Shown: positions 1-9,289, counted from the stretch's first letter. The stretch: DNA of 64,000 nucleotides from Neisseriaceae bacterium CLB008 (GCA_041228285.1 CP166133.1:2947380-3011379); one strand, 5' to 3'. The notes: generated by a model from the letters alone, not told the origin. Numbers and translations: made by a program.

Positions 1-206
1 TCTTATTGGTATCCAACCTCATCGGGCTTGGCGTAGGCACCACCGTCGTAGCCTTGATTACCGACAATGTCTTTGGTTCACCGCTGCTGGTCGGTCATTC
101 AATCTCCATCGTCAATCTGGTGGCCTCCATATTAACCATTGGCTTACTGATGCAAGGCTGTCGGCATTTTCGCGACAGTATGGCCAAAGAACACGGTACG
201 ACTTAA
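1..206 (+). CDS. MFS transporter, C-terminal fragment
   Basis: Partial gene: the open frame enters from the left edge (first full codon at 3) and stops with TAA at 204-206. The visible 67 residues form two hydrophobic segments, one around GLGVGTTVVALITD and one around IVNLVASILTIGLLM, followed by a short hydrophilic tail. The pattern G-x-G-x-x-x-V-A-L-x-T-D between the last two membrane segments is typical of the final helices of major facilitator transporters. Substrate cannot be told from this fragment. A hairpin with a T run follows the stop directly, so it is the last gene of its transcript. Confidence 0.65.
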   Translation, partial: LLVSNLIGLGVGTTVVALITDNVFGSPLLVGHSISIVNLVASILTIGLLMQGCRHFRDSMAKEHGTT

Positions 207-223
207 TCGCCGCCACGGCAGAC

Positions 224-252
224 AAAAAAACGACCCTATGAGGGTCGTTTTT
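224..252 (+). terminator. Rho-independent terminator after the MFS fragment
   Basis: Inverted repeat aacgaccct / agggtcgtt with a 3-4 base loop, flanked by an A run on the left and T run on the right. It can work in both directions but sits 18 bases after the stop codon of the plus-strand gene. Confidence 0.85.
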
Positions 253-273
253 CAAATCAATCACAATGGCATA

Positions 274-357
274 GGATGGGTCAAACACAGCTACCTAGCC
301 ATCCCAAGCTTCTATCACACTAACCATACCTGCGCGTGGGTCTCGACCCACCCTACA
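274..357. repeat. Possible small interspersed repeat with GTGGGTC/GACCCAC dyad
   Basis: Non-coding gap of 184 bases between two convergent genes. It holds a dyad gtgggtc-tc-gacccac (336-351) and an earlier related half, aggatgggtca (273-283). Sequences of the type GGGTGGGTCGAGACCCACGC resemble short repetitive extragenic elements known from proteobacterial genomes. Only this copy is visible here, so the repeat status is inferred. Confidence 0.35.
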
Positions 358-390
358 CCCTAAAGGAAAGCTCTGTACGAAGGCGCAGCT

Positions 391-1404
391 TTATAACGTG
401 ATGACAATTTTGCCAAAGGGTCCACGAGCCAAATGCGCTAGCGCTGCCGGCAGCTGCGCCCAGGTATAAGTGCTGTCAATTACCGGTTTGAGGTGGGTGG
501 CATCAACGGCCTGAACCAAATCGGCTAAGGCGCGACGATGGCCGACGTGGATGCCTTTAATCGTGGGTGATTTGATCAACAGCTGACTCACTGAACCGCG
601 TAGGTCATCGTCGCCCATGGCCCCAATCATGGCGATATAGCCTTCCACCGCCACCACCTTCAGGGCCTGCGCCAGATTGGCGCCGCCCACATTGTTCAAC
701 ACCTGTTCGACCCCCTGATTGTGGGTTAAAGCCAACACTTCGGCCACCCAATCGCCGTGCCGATCTAAGACATGATCGGCCCCTAGAGCACGCGCACGGG
801 CGCCTTTTTCTGCATCACCCGAGGTAATGAACACTTCGGCGCCATGCGCCTTGGCCAATTGCAGGGCAAACAGCGCCACGCCGCCGGTGCCTTGAATCAA
901 AACCCGATCACCGGCTTTAAGACCCCCTTTTTCAATCAGGGCAAACCAAGCCGTTAAGCCGGCGCAGGTTAAGGTGCTGGCTTCGACGTCGGTTAGGGTG
1001 GTGGGCGCAGGCACAAGGCCACTGACGGGTAAGACGATGTATTCAGCCAAAACACCCTGTAGGCCGCCGCCTAGGTCGAGATTAATGCCGCCGCTGGCTA
1101 GGCCGGTCAACTTGCCGTCTAGCCAAGACGGTGTAAAGCTAGAAATCACCCGGTCGCCAATCTGATATGGGCTGTCGCCTGAGCCCAGTTTATCCACAAC
1201 GCCCGCCATGTCTGAGCCCAACACCAGCGGAAACGATGGCCACGTCCAGTCGTTGATCACGGTGAGGTCACGATGGTTGAGCGCCACCGCGGTGACTTTT
1301 ACCCTGACTTCGCCGGGGCCAGGCTCTGGGATCGGCGCGGCGACCTGAGCTAAATGTTCGAGGCCGTTGTTGGCGAGCCGCCATTGTTGCATCTGCTGTT
1401 TCAT
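391..1404 (-). CDS. Zinc-independent MDR-family NAD(P)-dependent alcohol dehydrogenase / quinone oxidoreductase
   Basis: Medium-chain dehydrogenase/reductase of 337 residues. Visible family marks are an N-terminal GroES-like fold with LNHRDLTVI and GSDMAGVVDKLG, a Rossmann nucleotide site GTGGVALFALQLAK, and a C-terminal GPFGKIVI. Only one cysteine is present, so the structural zinc cluster of classical alcohol dehydrogenases is missing, which points to a quinone-oxidoreductase-like or zinc-free member. Substrate unknown. An upstream extension is open to 1545, but the ATG at 1404 has an AAAGG seven bases upstream and begins at the usual family N-terminus; the ATG at 1410 is an alternative. 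It lies divergent from a LysR gene across about 100 bases, so that regulator probably controls it. Confidence 0.85.
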   Translation of the reverse strand: MKQQMQQWRLANNGLEHLAQVAAPIPEPGPGEVRVKVTAVALNHRDLTVINDWTWPSFPLVLGSDMAGVVDKLGSGDSPYQIGDRVISSFTPSWLDGKLTGLASGGINLDLGGGLQGVLAEYIVLPVSGLVPAPTTLTDVEASTLTCAGLTAWFALIEKGGLKAGDRVLIQGTGGVALFALQLAKAHGAEVFITSGDAEKGARARALGADHVLDRHGDWVAEVLALTHNQGVEQVLNNVGGANLAQALKVVAVEGYIAMIGAMGDDDLRGSVSQLLIKSPTIKGIHVGHRRALADLVQAVDATHLKPVIDSTYTWAQLPAALAHLARGPFGKIVITL

Positions 1405-1510
1405 ATTCATGCCTTTACTGTAATGGTCAATAAGGAAACAACAGTGTATCGTTGATCTAGACACGCCAGTGGCGACAATAAAACCATAGATTGAGGACAA
1501 AAACGAACCA

Positions 1511-2422
1511 ATGAGCACGCCCATCACGCCTAACCTCGGCGGCATTACCGTCTTTATCGCCGCCGTTGAGGCCGGCAGCTTTGCCCAAGCGGCTGAACGC
1601 GTTCATCTGTCGCGCTCGGCGGTGGGCAAAACCATTAGCCGACTCGAAGCCCAACTGAATGCGCGCCTGTTTCACCGCACCACCCGAAGTCTGCGGTTGA
1701 CCGAGGCAGGCAGCCTCTTTTATGAACATTGTCTACGGGCCGTCGCCGAACTCAATGCGGCACAAGCCTTAATCGATGAAGACCAACAAACGGTTAAAGG
1801 CCAGCTGCGGGTGTCAATGCCGGTCCTGTTTGGGCGTCTGTGTGTGGCACCGCTGCTGCTCGACTTAGCCCAACAGCACCCACAGCTGGCGCTGACGCTG
1901 TCGTTTAACGATCGCTTCGTTGACCTCAATGCCGATGGCTTTGACCTCGTCATCCGCCATCGCGGCTTTGAGCACAGTGGCCATTTAGTCGCCCGTCACC
2001 TAGTCACCTACAGTATGGTGCTGTGCGCCTCGCCCCAGTATTTAAGCCAACACGGCGAACCCAAGACCCTAGATCAGCTCAATCAGCACGAAGCCTTGAT
2101 GTATCGCCGCGGCAGCCTAAACAGCCCATGGTTTAATGACCTGAGCCGTCCTCAGCCGGCCCGTTTTTATTTTGATGACATTCAAGCCATTGCCGACGCC
2201 GCCATCAGCGGCTTAGGCATCGCTTATCTGCCCGACTGGCTGGTCAAAACAGCTTTAGCCAAGGGCCAATTACACGCTATCCCCTTACTCCTGCCGCAGG
2301 CCTCGCCAACCGACTTTCAAGTGCACGCCCTGTGGCAGCCGCACCCTCATCTGCCCCTCAAAATCAGAGCCGCTGTTGATCACCTGGTGACACAGCTGCC
2401 TACGCAGCTGTTGCGGACATAA
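1511..2422 (+). CDS. LysR-family transcriptional regulator
   Basis: 303 residues. An N-terminal winged helix-turn-helix is clear (FAQAAERVHLSRSAVGKTIS then LEAQLNARLFHRTTRS), followed by a periplasmic-binding-protein-like effector domain from about residue 90. The hallmark R-TTR-SL-LT-AG run is intact. The effector is unknown. Its divergent position with the MDR oxidoreductase at 391-1404 is the classical layout for a LysR regulator and its target; the intergenic strip 1411-1510 would hold the shared operator. Confidence 0.9.
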   Translation: MSTPITPNLGGITVFIAAVEAGSFAQAAERVHLSRSAVGKTISRLEAQLNARLFHRTTRSLRLTEAGSLFYEHCLRAVAELNAAQALIDEDQQTVKGQLRVSMPVLFGRLCVAPLLLDLAQQHPQLALTLSFNDRFVDLNADGFDLVIRHRGFEHSGHLVARHLVTYSMVLCASPQYLSQHGEPKTLDQLNQHEALMYRRGSLNSPWFNDLSRPQPARFYFDDIQAIADAAISGLGIAYLPDWLVKTALAKGQLHAIPLLLPQASPTDFQVHALWQPHPHLPLKIRAAVDHLVTQLPTQLLRT

Positions 2423-2446
2423 AAAAACCCAGCCCGAAGGCTGGGA
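2421..2446 (-). terminator. Terminator of the ttrBCA operon
   Basis: Stem cccagcc / ggctggg with loop cgaa; on the minus strand it is followed by a run of seven T. It lies 30 bases beyond the ttrA stop and also abuts the LysR stop. Confidence 0.85.
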
Positions 2447-2475
2447 TCAAACCACGAACACAGATGCTACTTCAC

Positions 2476-5400
2476 TTACACTTTTTCCAATCGGGCGGGG
2501 ATGCCTTGACGCACCACGGCGCCGGTAATCCAATCCAGCCACGGCGATGGTTCATTGCGGGTTGGGTCGACGATGCCTAAGTCGTTCAGGTTCAGACCGC
2601 TACCGATGTAGGCATTGCTGGGCAAGGCTTGACCATCAACGTAATGGGTACGGGCGCCCATTTCGGTGTGGCCATAGCCATGCTCAATGGCCAAAACGCC
2701 AGGCATCACCCCATCCAACACGTTCACCTCGGCGGCTTTTTTACCGCTAGGGGTCACAATGTTCACCGTGTCGCCATTGTCGACGCCCCACTTAGCCGCA
2801 TCGACGGCGCTGATGCCAACGATATTGGACGGTTTAATCATGCGTAAGCGCATGACGGATCCGCTGCCGCTACTCATCAGGTGCGATTTAAACGAGGTCA
2901 GCTTCAGCGGCCACTCTTGCTGTGGATAATGGCTGCGCATGTCTGAGCCATCGGCAAAACGGGTGGGGTAATAGGTGGGGCAGCCGCTGTATTGCTCGCC
3001 ACTGATGGCGTGACGCTGCTTACCTACATTTTCATTCCACACCTGCAAGGTACGGTACCACTGCGGGCCCATGCCGTCACCGTTCCACCCTTTTTCGTTC
3101 GGCGCAAAGCGACCGCCGCGAGTCAAAACATAGCCCACCCGCAGCTGCTCTTCTGGTTTCAAACAGCGTTGAATCTCGGGCAGCAACCTGTCGACACCGG
3201 TCAAATATAGCTCTTCAGCATTGGTTTCGGGCACAGGCTGTTCGCCATCAAAAGCCACGTTGGCGCCTGCGCGCAAGAAGAAGTCGGCGGCGTTGTTCAA
3301 GGGATGCAGCTGGCCCTCAACGTCGGCAATCACGTTGTCGCCATAGCCAGGCAGGCTCATTTTTTTGGCCAAGGCAATAATGAAGCTTTCCATAGCCACG
3401 GTGTCGCCGCTGGCGGTCACGCCGGTTTTTGGGGTCACAATGGGCCAGCGAGCGGTGCTGCTCTTGGCCGGTACGCCCGCCCATGGGGCCGCCCAGCCCC
3501 AGCTTTCAAAGTTATGGGTGTCGGGCACGATGTAGTCGGCTAGAGCGGTGGTTTCGTTAATAAAGGCGTCGACGGCCACGAACAGCGGCAACACTTTAGG
3601 GTCTTTTAATTTCTCCACTACGCCATTTTTCAAGCCAGCCATGCCATATACCGGATTGGTCATGTGGCTCACCCACGCTTTAAGCGGGTAAGGATAGCCT
3701 TCGGTGGCCGACACCAGCATTTCTGACAGCTGGCCACCGGCAAACGGATACCAAGGCATTTTGGCTGGGTACGGGTTGGTGCCTGCCGCCTGCTTGGCCT
3801 TAAATTCACTGGTGGTTTCATAGGCTTTTTTGGCGCGCGACAGCAAGATGCCTTTGGGTTTCACCATGCCGTCAAAGCTGGCTAGGTGGTAGCGGGCGCC
3901 GTCAACGCACTCTTTAAACTTACCGCCGCTGACGCCCATGCCGCCTTTATAGTTCATATTGCCGATGAGGACGTTCAGCATCAAGATGGCCCAGGTAGAA
4001 TAAAACCCGTTGCCGCTCATCATACCGCCGTGAGAGATCACCGCCGCCTTACGGCCATGGCTGGTAAACTTTTTAGCCAAAGCTTCGATGGTGGCCACCG
4101 ACACACCACACTGTTGGCTGTATTCGGCGAGGCTAAAGCGATTAGCCGATTCGCGCAGCAAGGTCAGGCTAGACTTCACCGCCACACTACTGCCGTCGGC
4201 CAGGATCACCGCTTCGTCCACCCACAAAGTGCCTAAGCCGCTGCCTTCGGCCGAGCGGATCGCGCCGCTGACGGCGTCTTTCACCATCGCAGGGCTGTCC
4301 AGCGGCTTGCCTTCTTCGTCCATACCTGGCTCGGCGCCGGTCACGTCCTGTAGGCGCAGCATATGGCCATTTTTAGGGTGGTCGGCAGCGCTGATCACCA
4401 GATGGGTGGCATTGCTCCAGCTTTTGTCGTTGTGCTCTGCCATGGCCGCTTGGCTAGGCAGGCTCAAGTATTCAGCGTTAAAGCGATTGTGGTCAAAAAT
4501 CCAGCGGATCATCGCCATCGCCAACGACACGTCGGTGCCGGGCTGAATGGGAATCCACGTATTATTCGGGGTGGCCAAAGTGTTGCTCAACGGTAAATTG
4601 GGCGCAATCACCACATAGCTAAAATCATCGCGGCGGCGCGCATTGGTCAACTGACGGCCTTGACGCTTAAACGGGTTGCCCGATTGTGCTGGCGAGGTGC
4701 CCATGAACAGGCCAAACTCGAGATGATCCCAGTCTGGTTTGGCATGCTTATTGCTGTCTTGATCGTTCATCAAGGCGCCCGAACCTGAACGGTAGGCCAA
4801 ACCACAGTAAGAGCCGTGGTTGGCGAAGTTTTTACTGCCGTAGGCGCTTTGCACAAAGCGTTTTAAAAACACCTCGCGGCCTTCTTCACCAGCGCTAGAC
4901 ACCAAGAGCTGGTTGGCCTTTGGCCCAAACTCAGGGTTGGCCGGATCGATTAAGGTGTCTAGGTCGCGAATGGCTTTCAATCCCTCGACGTGGCCTTCGC
5001 CAAATAAATCACCGCCGTTGACGACTTCGTCTACCAGCTGCTCAAAGCTGATGCGCTGCCATTTGCCTTCACCGCGCTTACCCACGCGCTTAAGCGGCTC
5101 GGTGATGCGGTAAGGGCTGTCTAGACTTTCTAAAATAGCGGCGCCACGCGCACAGGCGGTTGAGCGCTCTTCTAGGCCGGTTTCGCCACCGAGCCGTTGA
5201 AAGGCGTCGGCAATCGGGGTTTGATAGCCAAAATGATGGTCGTGCGACAGCGGATGGTAGGGGTTGCCCATGACCCGCAGCACTTTATTATTCGGCTTGT
5301 CCACGCGCACCCTCAGGCCACACAGCGTCCAGCAGCCAAAACATTGGGTGTGCGACACCACTTGGTCGCGGGTTTTGTCCCAGCCTGCGGCGCCGATGCG

Positions 5401-5583
5401 CCCTTCAGGGGTTAAGGCGTTGCCGGTGATGCGGTCTAGGGTTGGCTCGGCAGATGTGCCCTTTACCAGGCCCACCACCATGTCTTTAGCGGTTTTGCTA
5501 TAGCCTGCGGCAAAGGTTACAGCGCCGCCGGCGGCTAGGCCGCCCTTCAGCAATAAGCGTTTTTTCTTGTCTAAATTAGCCAT
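2476..5583 (-). CDS. ttrA: Tetrathionate reductase catalytic subunit TtrA
   Basis: Molybdopterin enzyme of 1035 residues reducing tetrathionate to thiosulfate in the periplasm with TtrB and TtrC. Seen: a Tat-like N-terminus with a KR pair (KKKRLLLKG) and a hydrophobic stretch to about residue 30; the [4Fe-4S] ligands C81, C84, C88 and C144; and the likely Mo-ligating Cys near residue 260 in HGSYCGLAY. Length fits TtrA. The ATG at 5583 overlaps the ttrC stop by 8 bases (ATGGCTAA); a GTG at 5592 would add three residues. Unlike classical Tat signals the first Arg of the twin pair is Lys, so export may need the TtrB signal. Third gene of ttrBCA, followed by a terminator. Confidence 0.95.
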   Translation of the reverse strand: MANLDKKKRLLLKGGLAAGGAVTFAAGYSKTAKDMVVGLVKGTSAEPTLDRITGNALTPEGRIGAAGWDKTRDQVVSHTQCFGCWTLCGLRVRVDKPNNKVLRVMGNPYHPLSHDHHFGYQTPIADAFQRLGGETGLEERSTACARGAAILESLDSPYRITEPLKRVGKRGEGKWQRISFEQLVDEVVNGGDLFGEGHVEGLKAIRDLDTLIDPANPEFGPKANQLLVSSAGEEGREVFLKRFVQSAYGSKNFANHGSYCGLAYRSGSGALMNDQDSNKHAKPDWDHLEFGLFMGTSPAQSGNPFKRQGRQLTNARRRDDFSYVVIAPNLPLSNTLATPNNTWIPIQPGTDVSLAMAMIRWIFDHNRFNAEYLSLPSQAAMAEHNDKSWSNATHLVISAADHPKNGHMLRLQDVTGAEPGMDEEGKPLDSPAMVKDAVSGAIRSAEGSGLGTLWVDEAVILADGSSVAVKSSLTLLRESANRFSLAEYSQQCGVSVATIEALAKKFTSHGRKAAVISHGGMMSGNGFYSTWAILMLNVLIGNMNYKGGMGVSGGKFKECVDGARYHLASFDGMVKPKGILLSRAKKAYETTSEFKAKQAAGTNPYPAKMPWYPFAGGQLSEMLVSATEGYPYPLKAWVSHMTNPVYGMAGLKNGVVEKLKDPKVLPLFVAVDAFINETTALADYIVPDTHNFESWGWAAPWAGVPAKSSTARWPIVTPKTGVTASGDTVAMESFIIALAKKMSLPGYGDNVIADVEGQLHPLNNAADFFLRAGANVAFDGEQPVPETNAEELYLTGVDRLLPEIQRCLKPEEQLRVGYVLTRGGRFAPNEKGWNGDGMGPQWYRTLQVWNENVGKQRHAISGEQYSGCPTYYPTRFADGSDMRSHYPQQEWPLKLTSFKSHLMSSGSGSVMRLRMIKPSNIVGISAVDAAKWGVDNGDTVNIVTPSGKKAAEVNVLDGVMPGVLAIEHGYGHTEMGARTHYVDGQALPSNAYIGSGLNLNDLGIVDPTRNEPSPWLDWITGAVVRQGIPARLEKV

Positions 5584-6655
5584 GTTGCGCACTCCGATTC
5601 AATACAGGTAACCAATCTTGGACTAGGGCCCAGATGATGATTAACAGGGTTAACCACAGGCCAAAAGTCGACATAATCCCCAATAGGCCGTCAAAGCCCC
5701 AAGGTAAGTCGTAGGGATTAATAAACACGTTATATTTCGGCAGGGTTTGCGACTGCATCAAGATGCCCCAGCGCACGGTCCAGCACAACGACAATGCCGC
5801 CAAGGCCATCACGCTACTCAACCACGGCCGTGAGGACACGCGGCCGCTGAGCTGGCCCACGCCATAGCCCAAAAGCAGTACCCAGTAGGCGAAGAGGCTT
5901 AGGCCTATGGTCCACCACACCGAACCTTGCTCCGGCAGGCTACGGAAGGCAGCACCAGCAGGGTTATCGCCCAACAACCAGGCCAAAATACAGCCCATCA
6001 GCGCCAGTAAGGCGCCCACCTGCAACCAGCTGAGCCAGCGGGTGTCGACGTCTTGCTTGGCCCAGGCAAACCAGGTGTTAATCAACATGGGCACGGTTTG
6101 CAGCGCGGTCAAGAACAGCACCCACGGCAGCCAAGGGCTGTGCCACAGCGGCTGCGCTTTCAGCACGTTGACCTCCTTACCGGTATAAAGCAGCACCAAC
6201 ACCGTGCTAATCAACAGTGCCAGCGACACCACGCCTAAATAACGACTCGCTTGGAAACGCCCCCACTGGAGCCAACGCAACCATTTGGGTAGCGCCTTAC
6301 CCATGCTCATGTGGCGTAAAAGCAGCACAAAATACACCAGCAAAAAGGTCACAAACAGCGGCACAAAAAAGGCCCCGATCGACATCCACGACCAGGGGGT
6401 AACGTGGGCATAAAAATGCCAAATCCGCCCTGGTTGATGCACGTCGGCGCTCAGGGCGATCGGCCCCACAATGCCGGTACTGGCGCCAATGGCCAGCGCG
6501 ATCAATTCGGTTTTTAAGCGTTGGCCACGATAAACCCAGCGGCAAGCAATCGCCACCAAGGCACAGCAGGCGGCCACGCCGATGAAAAAGAAATATTGGA
6601 CGGCCCACGGCAGCCAGGCAATTTCCTGGGGTTGAGCGATGAGTTCGCGGATCAT
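5576..6655 (-). CDS. ttrC: Tetrathionate reductase membrane subunit TtrC (NrfD family)
   Basis: 359 residues, almost entirely hydrophobic, with about nine membrane segments from LPWAVQYFFFIGVAACCALV to the C-terminal LWLTLLIIIWALV. Family knowledge: TtrC anchors TtrA and TtrB and passes electrons from quinol to the TtrB iron-sulfur clusters. The start ATG at 6655 overlaps the ttrB stop as ATGA, which argues for translational coupling; an upstream in-frame extension to 6673 starts inside ttrB and lacks support. Confidence 0.93.
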   Translation of the reverse strand: MIRELIAQPQEIAWLPWAVQYFFFIGVAACCALVAIACRWVYRGQRLKTELIALAIGASTGIVGPIALSADVHQPGRIWHFYAHVTPWSWMSIGAFFVPLFVTFLLVYFVLLLRHMSMGKALPKWLRWLQWGRFQASRYLGVVSLALLISTVLVLLYTGKEVNVLKAQPLWHSPWLPWVLFLTALQTVPMLINTWFAWAKQDVDTRWLSWLQVGALLALMGCILAWLLGDNPAGAAFRSLPEQGSVWWTIGLSLFAYWVLLLGYGVGQLSGRVSSRPWLSSVMALAALSLCWTVRWGILMQSQTLPKYNVFINPYDLPWGFDGLLGIMSTFGLWLTLLIIIWALVQDWLPVLNRSAQHG

Positions 6656-7386
6656 ACGTGTACCTCCTCCCACAACATGGCTTGGCCTTTTACATTGCTC
6701 ACAAAAGCATCGTCCAAACCTAAATAAAAGACCTGCGGCACCGTGCCCTGTTCGGGCTTGAGTACCTTAATCTGCGCTTGATGCGTCTTGAGCATTTTGC
6801 TGATGGTGCTGGTGGGGTCTTTTAAGTCCCCAATGATGCGGGCACCGCCCACGCAAGACTCAACGCAGCCGGGCAGGAGGCCAGCTTCTAGACGATGGGC
6901 GCAGAAGTTACACTTATCGGCCGTCCCTGTATCGTGATTGATGAAGCGCGCTTCGTAGGGGCAGGCTTGCACGCAATAAGCGCAGCCCACGCAGCGCTTA
7001 TTGTCCACCACTACGATGCCGTCTTGACGTTGAAACGTGGCCTGCACGGGACACACCGGAATGCAAGGAGGGTTGTCGCAATGGTTACACAAGCGCGGCA
7101 ACACCACGTTGGTGGCGCGCCCGGTTTTTGCTTCCACCACTTGGTATTGGCGCACCGTGGTGCGAAACTGTCCTGGCGGCATTTGGTTTTCGACCGAACA
7201 GCTGACGGTACAGGCTTGGCAGCCGATGCAGCGACGTAAATCCACCAGCATGCCATAACGCTTGCTGGCATCGCCTTCACGACGGGCTGGCTGATCGCCC
7301 ATGCCAGCCTCGGCCAAGGGCACCAGCGCTGCGCCGGCGCTCAGCGTGGCCATGTTTTTCAAGAATCCCCGTCTCAGTACGTCCAT
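6652..7386 (-). CDS. ttrB: Tetrathionate reductase iron-sulfur subunit TtrB
   Basis: 244 residues. The N-terminus carries a full twin-arginine signal (RRGFLK at 5-10, then a hydrophobic stretch ending at LAEA). Four ferredoxin-type cysteine clusters follow: CIGCQACTVSC (53-63), CNHCDNPPCIPVC, CVGCAYCVQAC and CNFCAHR...CVESC. These pass electrons from TtrC to TtrA. First gene of ttrBCA, divergent from ttrS across 123 bases, with the TtrR target expected in that gap. In Salmonella TtrB is known for a KR Tat signal; here TtrB has RR and TtrA has KR. Confidence 0.95.
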   Translation of the reverse strand: MDVLRRGFLKNMATLSAGAALVPLAEAGMGDQPARREGDASKRYGMLVDLRRCIGCQACTVSCSVENQMPPGQFRTTVRQYQVVEAKTGRATNVVLPRLCNHCDNPPCIPVCPVQATFQRQDGIVVVDNKRCVGCAYCVQACPYEARFINHDTGTADKCNFCAHRLEAGLLPGCVESCVGGARIIGDLKDPTSTISKMLKTHQAQIKVLKPEQGTVPQVFYLGLDDAFVSNVKGQAMLWEEVHV

Positions 7387-7455
7387 GCCTTACTCCTCAA
7401 TCAAACTTGCGTTCAGTCACAATCTACCTTATTTTGTCTTATCCCTAGGTTTATA

Positions 7456-7476
7456 CTATTGTGGTTTTCCACATAG
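7456..7476. promoter_or_regulatory. Dyad in the ttrB-ttrS intergenic region, candidate TtrR site
   Basis: Imperfect inverted repeat CTAttGTGG-tttt-CCACaTAG midway between the divergent ttrB and ttrS starts. Position fits a response-regulator site controlling ttrBCA. The link to TtrR is inference; no known TtrR consensus was matched. Confidence 0.4.
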
Positions 7477-7509
7477 TCAGTAGGGTCTTGATAAAAGGCA
7501 AATAAACAA

Positions 7510-9255
7510 TTGAAGATTCTCAGAAAATTAGGCTTATACGCCCAACTCCTGCTGTGCCTAGGCGCCGGCCTACTGCCGCTCTTGGCCGAAGCCAAAACCT
7601 GGCATCTGGGCATTTTGGCGCAGCGCGGCTTGGCGCGCACCGAAGCCGACTGGCAACCTTGGTTAGATTGGCTAAACCAGTCCATCCCGGGGGAGCGCTT
7701 CGAGCTGGTGCCGCTGGATTTGAAGGGGTTAAAAAGCGCGGTAGAAGAAGGTAAAGTCGATTTGGTATTGAGCAATCAGGCGCAGTTTTTACAGCTGTCG
7801 TCGGAACAGCCCGTGCATTGGCTGGTGACGCTGCGCGACCTGCGCCAAATCCACAGCAGCATGCCCAACGAAGGGCGCACCGGCAGCGTGATTTTGGTAC
7901 GCAAAAGCAGCCCCTACACCACCATAGAATCACTACGCGGCCAGCGCGTGGTGGCGGTAGACGAGCAGGCATTTGGCGGCTTTTTATTGGGCTTCAAGGT
8001 CTTCTTGGATCATGGCCTCCGCGCGCACAAAGACTATCAAGTGCGCTTTACTGGGTTCCCCGTCGATCGTACCCTCGAGGCCCTAGGCAGCCGTCAAGCA
8101 GATGCGGCGATTGCCCCCGTATGCCTATTGGAAAACATGGCCGCCGAAGGCCAGCTCAACCTCGCCGACTTCCGAGTATTAGGGTCAATGCCCAACCGCA
8201 TTGGCTGCCTCTCCAGCACGCTGCTGCTGCCCAACTGGGCGCTGGCGGCCATGCCTAACTTTCCCTTAGAACTGTCCAGTAAGCTAACCAGCTTACTCTT
8301 AAGCCAATCGCCGCCCGATTTGCCCCAGTGGACGCCGCCGGTGTCGACCATGCTGGCTGAAGACATTTTACGCAGCATCAACCGCCACCCCCATCAGCAG
8401 ACGTTCTGGCAAAACATGACGTTTTGGGCCCAGCAATACTCCACCGAGCTGGCGCTGTTTGTGGCCTTTTTGGTGCTGGTCTGCTTAAACCACATCTGGA
8501 TTGGCTATATGGCCCACCGCAAAAGCAAGCAGCTGGAACAGGCCTATCAGCGCATGCGCGAATACGAACAGGTTTTGGCCCATGAAGACCGCATCAGCAT
8601 CCTCGGCGAAATGGCCTCAGGCTTTGCCCACGAGATCAATCAGCCGCTGTCGGCCATCCGCCACTACGCCGAAGGCAGCGCCTATCGCCTTCAGGCCAGC
8701 GATCCAGACAATACAACCCTGCCGATTTTTAACAAAATCATCGATCAAGTACAGCGCTGTACCGACATCATGGACAATTTACGCAGCTGGGCCAAACGCG
8801 AAGGCCAACAGCCAGCGGTGGCGGTCAAGGTCGACCAACTGTGCCGACAAACCGTGACCTTCATCCAAATGCAAAATCGGCATAAATCTTGCCAAATCAA
8901 AATTCAAGCTGACCCCGACCTCACCGTTCACATGGTGCCCAGCGTGCTAGAACAAGTATTGTGCAATTGCTTACTCAACAGCATTCAAGCACAGGCCAAC
9001 CACATCACCATTGCCGCCTTTCGGCAGGAAGGTCAGGTCAAAATCACCCTCACCGACAACGGTGACGGGTTTTCCGAAGCTCAGCTGGCGTTTCCATTTG
9101 TGCCGTTTCGCACCACCAAAAGCGATGGTCTGGGCCTAGGGCTGGTCATTTGTGAACGCTTGATCTTATCGCAAGGCGGTTCATTCACTTTAGGCAACCG
9201 CCTCGATGGTCAAGGCGCAGTGATCACCCTCACCCTCCCACCCGAGCTGTCTTAA
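7510..9255 (+). CDS. ttrS: Tetrathionate sensor histidine kinase TtrS
   Basis: 581 residues. Order of parts: signal peptide (1-28, ending LLAEA), a periplasmic phosphonate-binding-protein-like sensor domain (about 30-300), one membrane segment (about 315-337, ELALFVAFLVLVCLNHIWIG), a short coiled linker, HisKA with phospho-acceptor His374 in FAHEINQPLSAIRHY, and an HATPase domain with DNGDGF and GLGLGLVICERL. Start is TTG at 7510; no ATG or GTG in frame precedes it and the protein begins sensibly there, so weak initiation is likely. Family knowledge: it senses tetrathionate and phosphorylates TtrR. Divergent from ttrB, 34 bases before ttrR. Confidence 0.93.
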   Translation: MKILRKLGLYAQLLLCLGAGLLPLLAEAKTWHLGILAQRGLARTEADWQPWLDWLNQSIPGERFELVPLDLKGLKSAVEEGKVDLVLSNQAQFLQLSSEQPVHWLVTLRDLRQIHSSMPNEGRTGSVILVRKSSPYTTIESLRGQRVVAVDEQAFGGFLLGFKVFLDHGLRAHKDYQVRFTGFPVDRTLEALGSRQADAAIAPVCLLENMAAEGQLNLADFRVLGSMPNRIGCLSSTLLLPNWALAAMPNFPLELSSKLTSLLLSQSPPDLPQWTPPVSTMLAEDILRSINRHPHQQTFWQNMTFWAQQYSTELALFVAFLVLVCLNHIWIGYMAHRKSKQLEQAYQRMREYEQVLAHEDRISILGEMASGFAHEINQPLSAIRHYAEGSAYRLQASDPDNTTLPIFNKIIDQVQRCTDIMDNLRSWAKREGQQPAVAVKVDQLCRQTVTFIQMQNRHKSCQIKIQADPDLTVHMVPSVLEQVLCNCLLNSIQAQANHITIAAFRQEGQVKITLTDNGDGFSEAQLAFPFVPFRTTKSDGLGLGLVICERLILSQGGSFTLGNRLDGQGAVITLTLPPELS

Positions 9256-9289
9256 TGGTATCCTTAGCGCTGATTTTAAGAGAACTGAC

